Assembly: GCF_964355755.1 (NCBI RefSeq)
Contig: NC_092671.1
Span: 23,393,070 to 23,457,069, forward strand
Direction: 5' to 3'
Length of the DNA: 64,000 nt
Source: Antedon mediterranea
Taxonomy: Eukaryota > Echinodermata > Crinoidea > Comatulida > Antedonidae
In this document: positions 36,446 to 47,479 of the stretch, piece after piece
How positions within the stretch are numbered: position 1 is the first letter of the stretch
Layout: each line of letters opens with the position of its first letter
Translations under genes and position numbers: made by a program
Notes under the pieces: generated by a model
What the model was told of the DNA's origin: nothing
Seen by the model: the letters and a program-made list of their open reading frames with translations, nothing else
Database searches by the model: none

Positions 36446-37235
36446 CACACTTTAGATACCTTGGTGTATGGGCTACCTACAATGATGTTCATATTGGAGA
36501 TCAAGAAGTAAAATACAGAATCAATTCAGCCAAAGGAGCATTTGCAGAGAATAGGGCATTGCTTACCAACAGAACGATCCACCTACAAACAAGAATGATG
36601 TTTCTTAATGGTCTAGTTAGGAGTAGACTCACCTATGGTTGCCATGCTTGGAGGGCAACAGGAAGTGAAATGTCCAAACTTAGCACAACATACAAAACCT
36701 TCCTAAGAAGAATGCTAGTGAATGGCTTTCAAAGAGTCTGCCCACCAAACCATGTAGACATATCCTCAGATGAAGAAACAGATGAAAACTATATAGACTG
36801 GCGTTACGTAATTGATAATGACGATCTCTACAAAATTACTGGCTGTCAACCGCTAGAAGAATATATCTACAAGCAACAATTCAACTGGATCGGACATGTA
36901 ATTAGAAAAGAAAATGAAGATCCTACAAAAATTCTTACTTTTCACACAACACAAAGTAAACGAAGAGGTCGGAAGATACCATCAGTACTTGATAGAGTTG
37001 TACAACAAAGTCCACTTACTAGATGCAACTTCATTAGAGCCTGCTTCAACAGAAATTTATAATTCCCAGCAATGTTTTAACTGTATATATGAACTGTTTT
37101 ATAAGTTGTTTTGTGACTGTGTAATTTGGTAGTAGTCACTCTCATACTGTAGGCCTACATCCAAATGCCAACTTCAAGTCAATGGCTACCAGATGTCTCT
37201 GTGAGACGGTTATTTGAACCAGTACCAGTACCAGT
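35477..37235 (+). mobile_element. 5'-truncated LINE inside the Harbinger
   Basis: Begins inside the RT domain and ends with a short (CAGTAC)n tail near 37210-37232. RT motifs: SMYRGISIGSTFSKI, QFGFRSNRGCNDAI, CFIDLTAAFDHVNR, SGVRQGGIESTSMFNQYFDY and the catalytic GYADDF. A frameshift at about 36380 moves the reading into frame 1: CIIQIGGVHINNVTHFRYLG, NGLVRSRLTYGCHAW, then QFNWIGHVIRKENEDP in the C-terminal region. It ends with a stop at 37060-37062. Clade not assigned. It is the youngest layer in the nested stack. Confidence 0.85.
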
Positions 37236-37246
37236 AACTAAAAGGT

Positions 37247-37425
37247 AATAAAAGGGACAACCACACTTATAAAGACATTTCTAAAAAAATAAAGCAGGAG
37301 TATGGAATAGACTTGTCTCCAAAGCAAGTAAACTCAAAGCTGAAGAGCCTGCGAAAGCAGTACAACATTGCAAAATACAATAACTCGGGGAGGGAATGAA
37401 TTAATTGTCCCCATTACGATGTTTT
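37247..37425 (+). pseudogene. Harbinger Myb-like ORF, downstream fragment
   Basis: Reads KRDNHTYKDISKKIKQEYGI, then LSPKQVNSKLKSLRKQYNIA, then a stop (…NSGRE*) and a recognisable tail, C-P-H-Y-D-V-F. This is the second half of the Myb-like DNA-binding domain begun at 35442. The two halves are separated only by the inserted LINE; some residues at the join are missing, so a small deletion accompanied the insertion. In Harbingers this protein guides the transposase to the nucleus and DNA. Confidence 0.6.
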
Positions 37426-37665
37426 CTGTACTCTCAAAACATCTCTATCACAAGGGCTAGGCTGTTGAAAGTGAGACGTAAAACTTCCTTTATTGCGACT
37501 TTTAATTATCGATCAAATAAATGAATGGCAATTTGGGTAAAAAAGATGAAATTTAACACGACTACCCAAGAAGTATTGTTAGCAGAAACGGGGTACTAAA
37601 AAATACGGTATAAAAAATACCGTATTTTATACCGTATTTTGAGCAGTTGCAGCAGAAACAGGCCC

Positions 37666-37781
37666 TTAGATATGACTTAAACCATTGCAGTGAATCAACT
37701 ACTCCAATTACATCAAGCGTGTTAAGTAGAATGTGATGATTAATGGTATCAAATGCTTTTTGTAAGTCCAAAAGCACCACT
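37666..37781 (-). mobile_element. Host LINE of the nested stack, middle segment
   Basis: Minus strand reads RVVLLDLQKAFDTINHHILL, then N-T-L-D-V-I-G-V...WFKSYL, the RT block holding the first catalytic Asp (D-L-x-K-A-F-D). It is bounded by two different insertions. Both junctions fall inside continuous RT coding sequence. Confidence 0.85.
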
Positions 37782-38514
37782 CTTTGCAAAAAAACCGTAT
37801 ACGAACGTATACAATTTACATACGTTTCGTATATGTTTCGTATAGGAATTCCACTTCGTATACAAAACGTATACGTCAATTCGGAAGTTCCTTCCCGCAT
37901 AATAAATATATACGAACCGTATACGATCATTTATAAACAAATTCCTAATTATACGATCCGTATACGACAACGCGTGTATACAAACTGCATCGTATTACCA
38001 AGCGAAAAGGGACTGTCCCTCTTTTTACAAGACGACGATAGCATACGTTTACGATGGCAGGAGCATCTTGACTTCAATAATTAGTGTACAATTTGGTTTT
38101 TTTTCAGTCGGTATATGTACATTAAATTCCCTATGATGATTTAGTTCATAGTTTTCGCGAATGAAAAAAATTGGTGCTGTATTTTACTAGACGTTGTTTT
38201 TCTAGCAAGCATAAAAACCCACCCAGGCTGTTCTGCCTTGTTTATCCCCTCTGCTATTTCTTTACCTTTTTGTATGTTCCATTAATAAGTGAATCACACA
38301 AAATGTGCTGTTATTAATTTGAAAGTGCTTTAAATAATATTAATGTACTTGGAAATAAATAAATAAATATTAAATTGGGCCCGCAGTATATTAAATTTAA
38401 AACGAGTAAGTAAAATCCATCAATTACGATTTAATAAAAATGTAGAATACCTGTGGCTCCCTATTATATATATGGAACGATCCAAATAAATTTGCCCAAA
38501 ACGTGCCTGTGTTA

Positions 38515-39375
38515 CCGTATATTTCGGTGTATAAGTCGCACCTGTGTATAAGACGCACCCCTAACTGAGAGTAAAATATCGGTATTTTTTATATCGTCGA
38601 TGTATAAGACGCACCTTATATTTCATCAAAACAATGTTTTTTTTAAATTGTAATCAATATTATTGTAATAATATATTTTGTTATATCTACAACGGCGTCC
38701 TTTATTTAGGTTTTTTCTTACCTAGGCTCGGCCGTGCCCAGCCTCAACAAGTTCTTTCTAACTTGTTGTTCATTAGTTTGCACCCGCAACAACATCGAGT
38801 GCATGACCGTGTGTGTAACACGATGTACGTGTATGGGCTAGCCTTGCTCGATCATTTCGAGAGGGCGCACGTTTTCACGGACAATCGTATTCGATTAGTA
38901 TCTATGTATCCGAGAAGTGTGTACGCTAGGTCCATGCTATAATCACCTGGAGAATATACTAGTCGAATACTGTTCACCATGTGGCCGCCCACAAGAAGGG
39001 CTTGCGCTAGGGGTACGGCGGTCGGCGATCGTGCGTATAACTATAAATAAATACTATTCCAATCGATCGTACATAAACGTTTACAAATGAAATTTATCGG
39101 AGCGCCTAAAACCGCTCCATAATGAACAAATCTTTTCATCATATTTAGTATAACATCATGCTAAAATGCCTTGAAAACTAGGCAGAAGCAGGTTGCCGTT
39201 ACGTTAGTATACTGTAGCTAGGCCTAGCCTACTCAGGCCTAGCAAACGAGGTGACGATAGGCCAATATGTACAATCTGTGTGGTGAGGCATTTATGTTCG
39301 GTGTATAAGACGCACCCTTAATTTAGAGGTCAAATTTGCGTGTCAAAAGTGCGACTTATACACCGAAATATACGG
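38515..39375. mobile_element. TIR element, GGTGTATAAGTCGCAC family, copy 2
   Basis: Ends CCGTATATTTCGGTGTATAA and its reverse complement, flanked by TA. Internally matches 10660-11460 in inverted orientation (GATCGTGCG, CGAGAGGGCGCAC-like blocks). 861 bp, no transposase. Confidence 0.8.
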
Positions 39376-41640
39376 TATGTGCACTGCATGCATGCATCAC
39401 ATGGATGGATCAGATTTCATTCATTTTCAATCATCATTGTTGATTTTTTGGCTACGGGTTTTAACTTACCATAAAAAAAGAATTGGATGTAGGCCTAGTT
39501 ACAGTAGGCCCAAGTAGATAGTAAAGTCGATAACTTCTAGCTAGCTAGGCTATAGGCATATTGTAATTGTATATATCGAATATGCAGTATATAGCTACTG
39601 CAGCAGCTCTAGTAAACTAAGAGTAACTAGGCCTGGGGAAAATACGCCAAGGAAAAGAGTCTGTGGTACACTCATTGTGAAAATAAGCTAGCTAGCTTTC
39701 TCCCATATATTAGATTTGGTTATATTGTATTATTTTAATAACCTACTCTAGCTAGTAGTATATCAACAACGGTGAAATGGAAATACGATGCATTATGGAT
39801 ATCATCGTTGCAGAGTTAGGGGGTGCCAACAAAACATTCAACAGCCAGAAATACAAAAAAGAAGCTCCGACGTTTTTATTTAGAGCATTTTACTATTTTA
39901 GGCATACAGAACTAATTGCTGTAAATTTCCTAGAGTTGTCACTGATAAATACAATTTAACATAACCTACATATAACTTGAAAAATCCAAATGATAAATTG
40001 TACGCGAACGCAGTAAAACCAACCAGTTTAAATGTTTGTTAAATAATTATTTTACATCTCCCTGGTAAAATGGTACCCTACGCTCCCATTTTTATGCCTC
40101 CATCATTGATAAGCCGAGCGGTATTTAATTATTTTTATTATTTAATTCGTAAATAATAAAAAAAAATCGTTAATATAAATATGTGAACCTTTGTAACTTT
40201 TTTTTGTATGCGCGGGCGCGATACTATTTAATAAGATAGGCTTTATTCATATCATTGGCGTGGAGTGGTAAACAACTATGAGCCTAGTTGATACCGCCTC
40301 GTAACTACGTATTGACGTTTTACTATAATATTGAATATGCACTGTTAGTGTTACTTTAAAAAAGGATGTAATAAAACTGTGTACAATATTAGTAGGTAAT
40401 AGTTTTTTTGTGCCCCCTCTGTACACACGCCTGCCGGCTATTTGTTTATCATTTTAATGAATGTAGTACGAGTCTAACTCCAAATAAAGATATAGAACAA
40501 ATTTTGAGAATTCAAAGTGTTGATCTTTTTTAAGAATCTGATATTACCATGAATCATCTTTTTACATAATATACAGCATAAGCATGTACAATCTAATTTA
40601 ATTGTCACACAATTGAATTAACAAAGGACAAGGATTTCAAATAAACTGTTACAAATAAACAATTATTAAAGAAATAGTTGGGGTATTGTTGGGTCCATGG
40701 GAAATCAACAATGTTTAGTAGACTTATTTAATTTGTTATTTAAAGTTGAGGGTAGTTATTTTTTAAACATATTGGAATACCATGAAAATAAAGAAAGATA
40801 TGTTTTATGATTTCTTAATCACCAAACAGAAATACCGCTGAGATAAATGAAAGCAATTCAATCTGTTCACTACCGGGAATAAATTGAGATTCGATATAAT
40901 TGTATTTACTATCACCACTAATTGTGTTTTTTTTTTTTTCCTCGGCGGAAGTGATCGACTTCATATTCAAAATCCGAATGTATTCATCGTTAAATAATAA
41001 TTATTATTATTATACAATGACCCCACTTCTGTTTTGGGTCATGGTTTTCCTCTTCGACATTATTTGCCGAATTATTGTTACTCCATCTCCATTGCTACAA
41101 CACACGTCGCGGAATAATATCGCTTAACATAACGATGTAATTTGACCACCCAAAGCTTGCACGTGGCGTGACGAATTGAGAACGACGAACCCGATGATTC
41201 ACCCGATGATATGCATGATTGGCCACCAGGGAGCCGAGTCGACTACGAGTTGGAACTGTAGGCAACCGAGCGACGCTCGGTCGTCGTCGGCGGCTGCACT
41301 TACTGATCTCTGTCATATTTTATAAAGGAAAACTGCAAACATCGTCGATTTGTGAAAATGGCCCCTTGTTTTTTCTAGGCCTACCTAGTAGTATACCTGT
41401 TTAGCGTACTTTATTTACTTGCGAAAAACGTTGTTTGAATTTTATCGGTAGCCTAGGCTATCTAATAAATATGGAAATACATTAATATGATCTTCTGTAC
41501 TAGCTCCTACTACTTACTAATAATACTACTAGACTAGGCATATATCTAATGGCTGGTGCTAGCTAGGCCTAGGCCAGAGCCTACGTACGTATTTGTTGTA
41601 ATGACAATTTAAATGTTTTATTTAGCTCTATTCTACTCAT
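39376..41640. other. Interior of the large TIR element; no recognised gene
   Basis: Holds AGGCCTAG-rich patches, AT-rich sequence and a TATTATTATTATT microsatellite near 41001-41014. Short ORFs at 39777-39959, 40900-41127 and 41219-41404 show no family motif. Confidence 0.4.
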
Positions 41641-41846
41641 TACTGCTATTATAATTTATAAAATGGCCTAGTTTGTTCGTATATGATTCGTATACGTCCA
41701 GTATACGATATTCTTATCATGAATAAACAACGTATATGTTGTGGAGCAACAGAGTGGAAATAATGTAAACAGTGAAATCGTATACGATCCGTATACGTCG
41801 TATACGTTTTCAGCGTATACGGATCGTATATGGCTTTTTTGCAAAG

Positions 41847-43560
41847 GGCATCCCAGTAAATTTGTGTTTTAATGAAGTCCAATAAATGAATCAGACACGT
41901 TTCAGTGGAATGGCCACTATGAAATCCGGACTGAAATTCATAAATTAATTTGTTTGATTCTAAATATTTAACAAGCTGTTGGTGTATTGCCCTTTCGAGG
42001 ATTTTTCGAAACTACAGGCCAAAAATAATTTACGTCAGTCCGACTTTTCTTTTTGAATAGTGGTTTTACTTTAGCAACTTTTAGATCATCTGGGACAATA
42101 CCGTTAATAATTGACATATTTACAATATGCATAATAGGTTGTTTAAGTACCAAAGCTCCATCTTTTAAAAATAGAGCAGGAATATTTGGTTGCATTCAAA
42201 CCATTAAGTTGATCTTCGATGAATTCGTCATCGATAGTACTAAGGGGGAACATATTTGTAATTTTACCTTGGTAAAATGACTTGAACAATTCGCTCTGTG
42301 TACCGTACAAACTTCTTACAATTGGAAGCTTATTTACTAGGGCAGAGGCAACATTTGTAAAAAATCTAGTAAAATGTTGAGCGATGGAAACATCTGAATA
42401 ACATATATTATCTTCAATATTCAAAGCTATTTTCCCAACGTCGTTGGGTTTTTTAGAGTAACCTAGATTTTGTAGTTGCTTCCAAAGTTGTTTAGGGTCA
42501 GATTTATATTCATCCAATTTATTCAATACAAGGTTAGCTTTAGTTTTTTTAATGTCTGGATGTTATTACGTAAAGTACATTTATGTTTATATAGTTCAGG
42601 ATCTTTCGGATGTTGCTTGTTTAGTTTAGATATAAAATTATTGCATTCACTTAAGATTTTGTGGGTCATCCAGTCTTCAGTTCTTTATTAATTTGAATAT
42701 TTTTGTATGGTGCCACTTTATCTAAAATAGATTGAAGCATCGATTTAAATTTGTACCAGGCGTCATTGGCATCTGTAGAGTCCATTATGACCGACCAGTC
42801 ACATTCGTTCAGTAAAAGGGAGAAGTTTCCCAGGTCATAGTTGCGCAAGGACCGAAGAATCCTAAAGAATTTGCTACCTGTGAATTGACTTCGTTTTTAC
42901 TTTCTAGTACAGAACGTTATAAAATGTTCACTGATTCCAATTTTCATAACACCAGCTTGATATAAGTTAGTGTTGCTGCAAAGAATATGGTCGATAATAA
43001 CTTCCATAGATTCCGTTGTACGCGTGGCTTCTTTAATTATCTGAATGTATGTTCATAAAATCTTGGTATTTGTTTAACATGCTGTCGTTTTTGTTCATAT
43101 CGATATTCATATCCCCAAGGATGACCATCTCGTTATCATTTATCACACCTGTCATAATCCTGTCCAAGTTATCTAAAAAAGAAATGTAACTTTGCGATGG
43201 TAGACGGTAAATAGTTCCCAGCAGTATTGGTTTTGTTTTCGGCAATAAGACATTACACCACACAGCTTCAATTTCAGCGCAATCCATATCTTCGTGGATT
43301 GTAAAGGCAATATTATTATGAATGAAGATACAAACACCTCCACTGGATCTGTTTCTGTCCTGTCGAATCACTGTGAATCCTCTAATCTCGATTTCAGCAT
43401 CTAAGACTGATGCATCTAACCATGATTCGGTTATGCAAATCACAGAGGCTCGGGTTTTATTTGCTAGAATCCGAATTTGTGATATCTTAGAAAGCAGCAA
43501 ACATGTATTCAGATGCAAAATTATCAGACCCTTTTTATTAGAGAGTTTTGTATACTGATC
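41847..43560 (-). mobile_element. Host LINE of the nested stack, 5' half (endonuclease to RT start)
   Basis: Minus strand: endonuclease at 43550-43033 (KASV-like ASVICITESWLDASVLD, SSGGVCIFI, LLGTIYRLPS, MVILGDMNIDM), linker at ~42860-42670 (ECDWSVIMDSTDANDAWYKF, SILDKVAPYKNI), ORF piece 42526-42143 (LWKQLQNLGYSKKPNDVG, HFTRFF), RT start at ~42195-41980 (GIVPDDLKVAKVKPLFKK, then N-Y-x-P-V-S), and ETCLIHLLDFIKTQIYWDA at the break with the next insertion. Several frameshifts. The 5' end is truncated at ~43560, with no ORF1. Confidence 0.8.
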
Positions 43561-43739
43561 TCAGTCGGTTTGTGGTCCTGGGTTTAACTGTACGTCACCG
43601 CATCTGAGTATACATAATAATAACGTTCTGCCTATTAGAGATTGTAAGGGTTCGCATAAAAATTGCCTTGCTTATTCGAATATTTCTTAGTTGCACAAAA
43701 CGAATATGCGGACAACTCACCCAAACAATTAATGTGACT

Positions 43740-44030
43740 TTTCGGAGTGGATTTATCAAACAAACAACGTTAAAAATAAGCAAAATGCAAATAACATGGA
43801 TGCGTCATTCCACTTTTTAGCAGAGGGCAGGGCGTTTATTAGAAACAATATGGTAAGTACAGAAATATTGTTATGAGATTGTGTGTGGTGGTGATGGAGA
43901 GAAAAGTTGAGGGTAAAAGGATAGCAGAGGTGGTTTGGCAGAACATGGTTAATGGAAGAGAAGACAAAATTCCTTTGTTGGATGAGATTAATGTCATTGA
44001 GTTTGATAAGACGAAGATTCAAGAATAAAT
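43740..44030 (-). mobile_element. Probable LINE C-terminal fragment
   Basis: Minus strand contains HVLPNHLCYPF, HHHHTQSHNNISV and INALPSAKKWND, resembling the H-N-x-x-T-R...WN.LP end of CR1/RTE-type ORF2. Weak and short. Confidence 0.35.
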
Positions 44031-44399
44031 TTGATGGGTGCTCCAGGTATGATCCTTCTTGGAGAGATTTTTAAAAATTTCGAATGAAAAATGGCTATTT
44101 TCAAAAGCATAAAAAATGTTATTAGTAAGATCAAAAAGAGTACTGAGATATTGTGTCTTTTTCTGAATCTGAATTGTCTATTGTGCAGTATGACCCCATT
44201 TACACTTAATCGACAATTTATTAGCCGCCCCGAAGTCGACTCAACGTCGGCTTTCTTTTTAGCCTGCAATGTGTTTACACTTACACAAAAAGCCGACCTC
44301 GGGCCCGTACTATTGTGTTTACACTTGCTCTCGCGGAAGAGTGCTCGCTACATTCACATCATATCCGCTCATGTGCGCTACCAGCCATCTTAAAAAGTT

Positions 44400-44930
44400 A
44401 ACATTATTAATCGTTGTCGATCTACACTAGGCCTATCAAATAACGGTATTTACCGAAACCTATTGATTTGTTGGGTAATAATTTTGATAATTTCAGCCTC
44501 ATCAACAGATTTAAGGAAAAGTGAATTCATTGGTTGGGTTAGACATAAAAGTCTTCTAATGATTTGTTTGGATGGAGAATTTTGTTAGCAAGGGTGGGTC
44601 CAATTTCAACAGTGTTTGTTAAATGCATTTCAAATTATGTTGGGATCTTTGGTCAACTCTACGTTATGATTAATAGAGATATCAGAATTTATGTTTGTTG
44701 GAGTTTTTAAGTAGCAGGTTGATGGTTTTCCAGGTTGCCTTGATATTATGTTTACTTGGGGTACATAATAATAAAAATAATGTTTATACATATAAAAAGA
44801 AAAAACTAACAGTTAAAGGGAGATTCTGGGTTTAAAATTGCTTTTAAATATCGTTTATTTATTAAATAAAAAATATCATAACAATATAGACATGTCAGAA
44901 TGAAGAAGTAATAACGAGAAATTAAAAAAA
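44400..44930. other. No gene recognised
   Basis: AT-rich, no long frame. The minus-strand reading at 44480-44760 (stretches rich in ...L-L-K-T-P-T-N) has a LINE linker flavour but no motif I can defend. Confidence 0.3.
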
Positions 44931-44935
44931 TTTAA

Positions 44936-45560
44936 TTACCTCCGCCAAGGAGGTTATATTTTCACCTCTGTGTGTTTGTGTGTTTGTGTGTGTGTGTGTT
45001 TGTGTTTTTATCCGATTCTCACCAAATTTGGACACAATGATCTATGCCTCAAAAGCTCGGACGAGTTCGAATTTGAGGGGAAAAGGTCATAGGTCAAGGT
45101 CACAACTAACAAAAAACTATATTACTGCCTAGAGACCATAGTTTTTATCCTATTCTCACCAAACTTAGCCACAATGATCAATGACTCATCATATAATTGT
45201 GGTTAAATTTTGAAGGGTCAGAGTCAAAGATCAAGGTCCACAAAAAACAAAAACAAAAAAAATAAATAAAAAAAAACCAAAAAAAAAAAACCTCAGTTGG
45301 ACTTGAACCAGCGATCTCAACTGTGAGAGGCTGGATACATAACCATTACACCAAACTCTCATCCACAACTTTGTAGTGTGCAGTTAGCCTATTTGCACTT
45401 GGAACTAATAAAAAATGTCAAAAAAAATAACATTTTCGGGGGAATTTAAAAAAAAATAAAAAAATTAAAAAATATATATTTTCCGGGGACATTGGACATT
45501 TTATGTAGAGGAATTTTACAGTAGGCGGAGGTTTGTACTCTCGGAGTACCCTCTAGTTTC
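44936..45560 (-). mobile_element. CCTCCGCC-ended repeat carrying a tRNA-like insert
   Basis: One end is ACCTCCGCCAAGGAGGTTAT; the other contains GGCGGAGGTTTGTACTCTCG. Contains a GTGTGT microsatellite (44970-45005). Compared with its inverted copy at 11880-12310 it has an extra ~140 bp at about 45255-45395. The CCTCCGCCAAGGAGG end is, to my recollection, common in many aquatic animal genomes. Confidence 0.7.
45297..45372 (-). repeat. tRNA-derived SINE head or tRNA pseudogene
   Basis: The reverse complement has box A TGGTGTAATGGTTA and box B GGTTCAAGTCC with tRNA spacing (~35 nt), between GATGAGAGTTTGG and an A/T-rich tail (AAAAAAAACC on + strand). This is the stretch missing from the sister repeat at 12 kb, so it is an insertion. 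No good acceptor stem closes, so a working tRNA is unlikely. Confidence 0.6.
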
Positions 45561-46590
45561 ATATACATTTTAGGGTAAATTCATGGAAAGTCTGTTTTTC
45601 AGAAGCTCATTAATATTCATGAGATATTCACAAAATCACGTCATCAGTGGATTCCAAACTCGCGACGTCATGTACATTGTGTTTGTTAATTAATTTTCAT
45701 CTCTCTCCCCTGTCAAACGACGACCACCCGATCATTGTGAAATACTTTTTTGTAGATTTTCTAAGCTAGGCCTAAAGTGTAATAATAACAGCAGTAGCAT
45801 ATATTTATTTGACATTTAATAATACAAAATTTAGTAAAGATTACGGAGTCTTAAATGATATACTATTTTTATACCTCGAATAGTACAGATCGTATTATCG
45901 GCTTCACGTACTACTAGGCTTAGCCTAAATCATTTTTTTTCCATGGGTGTTGAGAGCCATTCTGACTTGGGATTCCATGCCACGATAGCTACGTTAAAAC
46001 ATTGGGGCCCATCATGGGCCTAGCTAGCCTACTAAACGATTGGCCCATAAATAACACAACTCAGTGGATTCCAAACCTATCCTATCAACCAAACTCCTAA
46101 ACAATCTAAACCTAAAACATTCTACAAAATCGGCTGTAAATATTGAGACAAAACAAGGTCCGATCGCCGTCCGCACGTATGGTGTCCCGATCGTCTAAGT
46201 AGGCCTAAAATAGGCCTAGTTTACTCTCCAAAAAAGCAGATACTGCATCAAGCAAGTAGACCAGGTAGCTAGTGTTGAGTAGACCCTATGCGAATTGATA
46301 CTACCAGGCCTTTTACTATAGGCTACACTTGTTAAAATTAGCAATACTTATGTTTACAAATATTCCAACTCTCTCATTTCAGCTATATTATCTATACTTT
46401 TCCGGTAGGTCGAGTCGACCTTCAACCAAATACTGTACATCGTTCATGTTGTGATTATAGACAGGGTATACTCGACCCGACCAGTTTAGTTTATTTATTT
46501 GGCACACTTAGCACAAAGGTGCATCCTTCACAATATGAAATATAACAATTAACAGAAAAGTAAAAAAAGGCAAAAGCAACTATCAACCCC
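45561..46590. other. No gene recognised
   Basis: Non-coding, with several GGCCTAG motifs. 46490-46560 (TTTATTTATTTGGCACACTT, AAAGGTGCATCCTTCA) resembles a LINE/SINE tail. Confidence 0.4.
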
Positions 46591-46592
46591 TA

Positions 46593-46820
46593 AATAAACA
46601 TGAGTGGTATAAAATAAAAACTAGCCGTCAACTAAACCGTTTACAATGCCAATACAGTCAACTGTTGACGCTTGTTGAATGATTTTGATCGATGCTATGC
46701 TGTTTGTACAATTGTTGTGGTGCAGCTTACTGTAGGCTAAGCCTAATAAATAGCATCTGTATGTTACGATGCATTGCGCGACAGCCTAACTCGTCACCTT
46801 GACGAGTTCAAATCTAGTTT
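46593..46820 (+). mobile_element. Helitron 3' terminus
   Basis: Homologous to 15583-15812. Ends with a clean hairpin (AACTCGTCaccttGACGAGTT, 46788-46809) and CTAG at 46814-46817 followed by T. It lies only ~160 bp upstream of COMMD4 exon C. Confidence 0.75.
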
Positions 46821-46980
46821 TAATTATGATTTTATTTGACCTCAAATTACCATTTGTGAGGTAGAATTTTTTGGGATTTTTTCCTGTGATTATTTGGACT
46901 CAGTAGAAGGAATATTACGGTATATATTTATAAGCAGTGAAGGTAGACAAAATCTATGTGTTTAATAATATTTTTTTCAG

Positions 46981-47100
46981 ATACAAGTGATATAAAAGCA
47001 GCAATAGCTTCCCTTGGCTTCATATTGAAATGTGCGATCAGATACGATGTTGATGCTGATTCCTTGTCTAATGAATTACAACAGCTTGGTCTTCCAAAAG
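46981..47100 (+). CDS. COMMD4: COMMD4 orthologue, internal exon C
   Basis: A 120-nt exon preceded by TTTTTTTCAG and followed by GTAAGG. With the single base carried from the previous exon it reads DTSDIKAAIASLGFILK, then CAIRYDVDADSLSNELQQLG, then LPK, ending in phase 1. Family knowledge: vertebrate COMMD4 has SGDVKA...LSFIL...[21 protein letters not shown], so the match runs through the end of the helical domain. The phase 1 ending (LPK, then G of a GAA/GAG codon) matches the expected E that follows. The C-terminal COMM domain exons should lie downstream on the + strand; I could not recognise them before the window ends. The exon is intact, so the gene probably remains functional despite the enormous upstream intron. 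Confidence 0.9.
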
Positions 47101-47479
47101 GTAAGGAACATAATGCATACCTATAGTAAATCTTTTCTTAGGTGATTCACCTTTCTTCCTATTTATTCTGTACTATATATAAATTATGGTTAATTCTGAC
47201 ATAGGCGAGCACAATGTAAAAACTTTGGTATAAATCTCCGCCTTGGAAACCTACCTTATCTATCTTAGATGTACCGGGAAACGTAGATTTGATAACATTA
47301 GTTTTCACATCGACGCTATTGTTCCATTTTTGTCTTTTACAATGACAAATTTTAGCGTTACCTATCAAAATTTGTGGATATCACAGGGTTATTTTCGCGC
47401 TGTTGTTCAACTGGCTTCCGGGTCCGTCACTTCCGGCAAAATGGCCGTTGGTGGCGACATTCAATATTAATACAAATAT

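Larger units (their letters stand above)
35136..37665. mobile_element. PIF/Harbinger element inserted in a LINE, itself split by a second LINE
   Basis: Ends GGCCCTGTTTCTGCTGCC and (right, reverse complemented) GGGCCTGTTTCTGCTGC. A TTA duplication flanks it (35133-35135, 37666-37668). Removing the element and one TTA restores the LINE frame exactly (WFKSYL joined to SDRSQ). Palindromic ATACCGTAT/ATACGGTAT motifs cluster next to both ends, probably transposase-binding sites. It carries parts of a Myb-like ORF at both sides of an RT-bearing LINE (35477-37235). No DDE nuclease ORF. Confidence 0.85.
37782..41846. mobile_element. Large TIR element with CGTATACG subterminal repeats, inserted in the LINE
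   Basis: Left end CTTTGCAAAAAAACCGTATA and right end, reverse complemented, CTTTGCAAAAAAGCCATATA. Both ends are crowded with CGTATACG-type palindromes (37799-37985; 41690-41835). It interrupts LINE coding sequence between HLLDFIKTQIYWDA (minus, ~41880) and RVVLLDLQK. No target duplication is evident. 4.07 kb; contains a nested TIR element (38515-39375) and a 60-codon ORF (39777-39959), which is not recognised. No transposase seen. Confidence 0.7.
13440..46980 (+). other. Giant transposon-filled intron of COMMD4
   Basis: Interval between a consensus donor (GTGAGT at 13440) and a consensus acceptor (TTTTTTTCAG ending 46980) of two exons whose phases join (G + AT gives Asp). The 33.5 kb are occupied almost completely by LINEs, Helitrons, TIR elements, a Penelope-like element and a two-gene DNA transposon, described separately. 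No other host exon was recognised inside. An assembly join inside this interval cannot be excluded from sequence alone. Confidence 0.8.

Noticed and set aside
38634-38942. 102-codon ORF in TIR element copy 2
   Set aside because: The same region in copy 1 at 10.7-11.4 kb is not open in the corresponding frame, so it is not conserved.
47159-47470. Next COMMD4 exon just after exon C
   Set aside because: Neither strand gives a COMM-domain-like reading, and the ORFs there overlap each other without splice support.
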